This document shows positions 40,173 through 42,479 of a DNA stretch of 42,479 nucleotides, piece by piece. The notes beneath the pieces were generated by a model. It had not been told where the DNA came from. It worked only from the letters and a program-made list of their open reading frames with translations, and made no database searches. Origin of the DNA: Chara braunii (Eukaryota; Streptophyta; Charophyceae; Charales; Characeae); assembly GCA_003427395.1 (NCBI GenBank), contig BFEA01000272.1, positions 861,810-904,288 of the forward strand, written 5' to 3'. Every line of letters begins with the position of its first letter. Positions within the stretch are counted from its first letter, which is position 1. Both the position numbers and the translations under genes were made by a program.

Positions 40173-41153
40173 CTAGGCTAGATGACCTATTTCCCCCACG
40201 CTGAGGTCTCTTCCCAGGCCTCTCCTATCTCTCGCACCGCCCTGCCCCTTTCCGGTACCTTGGCCTTTCAGGGCCCGATTCCTCGCCTTCCGCTGAGCCT
40301 TCGTCAACTTGGGAGGTTCAGGCCCCCCTTCTTCACCCATCACCCTCTTTTCCTTGCCTCCTTGAGGGGTGCGACCAATTTTTCCCCAACGATCACATAC
40401 CACTTCTGCCCAGTGCTCTGACCACCACTCATTCCTTTGCCTCTCTCATCTTGCAGCTGAGGATGCCTCTCCGTTAATGGGCCCTCCCTTTAGCTCAGGT
40501 GCAAATGCAGGTAGGGCCATACTAGTTTTTTGCTCCTCCTCGAGCTCAATGATCCACTCATCTTCAACTTTCTCCGGGGCGCAAGCTCGTCTCCTCGGGG
40601 TTCTCTTGCGGAGGAGCAACTCCTGATGATCTTCCCTTACCTCCGCCTCATCCTGCCCAGCCGGTCCGTTAGATGCTCCTTCGAAGGTCTTCCTCTCGCC
40701 ACGCCTGGCTTCTTCCAACCGCGTCAACCTCTCCTCCAGCATCCCAACATGCCTTTGTATACCACTCAGCTCTCCTTGCGTTGACGCGGCCTCGGCTGGC
40801 TGCTCATGGCCCTTACCAAGCCTGCATTCCACCCCATCCTCTGAGAATCTCAGCTTTAGAGAAGCTTCTAGCTCATCCTAGGTTTGCGATTTCAACATGA
40901 GGGTGCACACCTCCTCACTTAGTCCTTCACAAACGAACACGGGGAACATGTACCACATCGCCTTCTCGTCCCACATCTTCGTAAGGCTAAAATCATGAAA
41001 GTCGCGCAGAAATTTAGATAGGTTTCTTCCTTGGAACAGCAGGGCGCGGAGATCTGGGGGCATTGACGACTGCAACACTTCGTGCAACAACACCTTCAAA
41101 AGGCACGAATTCCTCCAAAGCAAGATCTTGGCGAAGCCGCTTTCTCCCGCCAT
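40173..41153 (-). pseudogene. Element B gag
   Basis: From the ATG at 41153 one frame runs 327 codons to 40173 with two stops: TAG (40880-40878) and TGA (40448-40446). The second would be CGA before a C-to-T change. Residues 40-90 look like a retroviral-type capsid part (GRNLSKFLRDFHDFSLTKMW, FVCEGLSEEVCTLM). A coiled coil follows (HVGMLEERLTRLEEARRGER), then a basic end (KLTKAQRKARNRALKGQG) that could bind RNA. There is no CCHC zinc knuckle. It would package its own RNA if an active partner supplied pol. It is unlike the gag of element A. Confidence 0.7.
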
Positions 41154-42334
41154 GATGCTGGCAGCAGCCTGATACGCACAGCGGGCAATATACCATCAAA
41201 CAGTGATTTAAGTAAGCTCAGGCAGACAAGGGCATACTGCTAACACTTAAATCCTGCTATCTACTCCTTTACTCATGCGATCAGGCCTCAACCCCTAGTT
41301 ACCCTGACACTTACAGGGCTTGACGTCTATAGGTGAGTCCAATATATAACTCAAAATAATATTCTCAAAACAAAAAACTTCAAACCTTTAGCTTCCTAAG
41401 TGGATGGTCCAACCTGGAAGGGTTCAGGCGAAGGTCTAGCATCAATTACTACCCACCGCTCCCTTAGAGGCGAGCAAAATAGTCCAAATGTTAGCTCTTC
41501 CTTTGCTACTCCAACTCCCTCTAGGATTAAATGTCCTTCACGTAAAGAAGGTATTACCCAGACTCACTACGTTCTGTAGCAGAACGACCACTTAGAATCC
41601 AGACTCAAACATCTAAGCTCATTCAAGTAATATCCTTCAACTTTCCTTAACCTACTTCTTCTCAAAGCGCACAGACGATTTCTAACCTGACACCTAGGAG
41701 AGCGTCTATACCTTCAACTCTTGGCAGAGGACTATTATCTCACTCATCCTTAACTCTATTCTGATGCAACCGTACTACGATGCTTTCCCAATCATTCAAA
41801 TGACTCTTATGGTAGTCAAAAAAGGGGTACGTAATAGTGTTAATTCTCACAATAATCATGCTTAACCTTAGCCACGTCAAACACGCAAAACACCGCCCAG
41901 GCCTGCCAACCATCGAACCAGACGGGTTACCAATCCCAAATACCATCATGCTAGTCAAGGTCGGTGAAAACAGACTCCAAACACTTATCACCCTCGAGTC
42001 ACTCATACCACATTAATCCAAATCGGGTCACTCCAACCAAGACCACATCGCCTAACCAACCCTCACTTCACGCCTTTCATCCAACACGGTCTGGTGCCAA
42101 TCATTCTGTCCAAACCAGTCAATAAGGCAGAAGCGGTCACTTCGCCTGAATCATCAATCTGCCTCAAATCTAAACCCGATTTTTAGGGACCTCTCCATTC
42201 TACGACACTTCCAATCAATAGTCGATATATCAACTGATCACCTATATAGTCCTAACGAAAACTTTTCGTTTGCCTATTTTCTCACTTCCAATACCCGGAT
42301 GTCGTTCCACCAGGGACAACGGTAGGCACCCGTT
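41154..42334 (-). other. Element B leader region
   Basis: About 1.2 kb between primer site and gag with no convincing ORF; an 88-codon frame at 41740-42006 is not persuasive. A perfect CGTTCTG-TAG-CAGAACG hairpin lies at 41570-41586. Long leaders are common in non-autonomous LTR elements and may hold packaging signals. Confidence 0.6.
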
Positions 42335-42353
42335 ATCCCCGGCAACGGCACCA
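42335..42353 (-). promoter_or_regulatory. Element B primer binding site (tRNA-Asp type)
   Basis: The plus strand reads ATCCCCGGCAACGGCACCA. This matches the 3' end of plant tRNA-Asp(GUC) with CCA, as I know it, apart from one base (A for G). It sits two bases inside the LTR edge at 42356 and sets the element orientation. Confidence 0.9.
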
Positions 42354-42355
42354 CC

Positions 42356-42479
42356 TGTCGGGCGCATCGGTCCGGCACCGCGCGTAGCAGCGCGGGACCC
42401 TCTCGGCCGCGTCACGCAGGAGTTGGACCAACCTCGACACGAACGTGCAAATGGAGCTTCCTTAGGCCGCTCCGGCCGA
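42356..42479 (-). repeat. Element B 5' LTR, partial
   Basis: It starts TGTCGGGCGCATCGG and matches 37552-37675 almost completely. The window ends inside it. The near identity of the two LTRs indicates a recent insertion. Confidence 0.9.

Larger units (their letters stand above)
37552..42479 (-). mobile_element. Element B: gag-only LTR retrotransposon (TR-GAG-like), incomplete at the window edge
   Basis: On the minus strand: 5' LTR (42356 to beyond 42479), tRNA-Asp-type primer site, a 1.2-kb leader, one gag ORF, a 1.9-kb 3' region and a 3' LTR (38236-37552). No protease, RT or integrase is present in the 4.1-kb interior. This is the plan of plant terminal-repeat retrotransposons with a GAG domain, which need enzymes from another element. 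No clear polypurine tract is visible next to the 3' LTR. Confidence 0.8.

Overview
This is a stretch of repeat-rich land-plant nuclear DNA. No intact host gene is recognisable. Everything that can be named is a mobile element, a relic of one, or organelle DNA moved to the nucleus. The plant origin rests on Ty3 retrotransposons primed by plant-type tRNA-iMet and tRNA-Asp sequences, two plant-type LINE relics, and a nuclear copy of mitochondrial nad7 and cox1. The cox1 piece reads VLITAF where I recall VLITAV in seed plants, which hints at a non-seed plant (fern, lycophyte or bryophyte). I cannot fix the species.

Layout. 1-2.2 kb: a GA microsatellite, a small duplication, two tandem MITEs, an nad7/cox1 mitochondrial chimera, a tRNA-like stretch and a foldback element. 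2.2-9.6 kb: AT-rich DNA with a decayed DUF7869-type coding relic on the minus strand (6.45-7.08 kb) and a 130-bp tandem duplication. 9.6-12.9 kb: a diverged LTR end and a 258-bp MITE related to the first pair. 12.9-18.77 kb: two LINE relics of different families on the plus strand, separated by poly-A and a 55-bp assembly gap.

18.77-37.55 kb: one large Ty3 element (A) on the minus strand with gag, protease, RT-RNase H, a PHD-like finger, integrase, and two extra ORFs after pol. Its LTRs exceed 1.9 kb. Its left LTR is split by an insertion at 20.752-27.554 kb flanked by a TCGC duplication. That insertion carries the two ends of an LTR of a second family (B), and between them about 6.4 kb of foreign sequence. 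This includes an array of ten hairpins sharing one 20-nt core while their arms differ but stay complementary.

37.55-42.48 kb: a B element on the minus strand with a single gag ORF and no pol. It looks non-autonomous (TR-GAG type). It interrupts the right LTR of A and runs off the window.

Order of events inferred from nesting: LINE, then A into the LINE, then two B-family insertions in opposite orientations into the two LTRs of A, then a further insertion into the left B LTR. Stop codons in A are mostly TGA, TAG or TAA at positions that a single C-to-T change would explain, as expected for methylated, silenced DNA.
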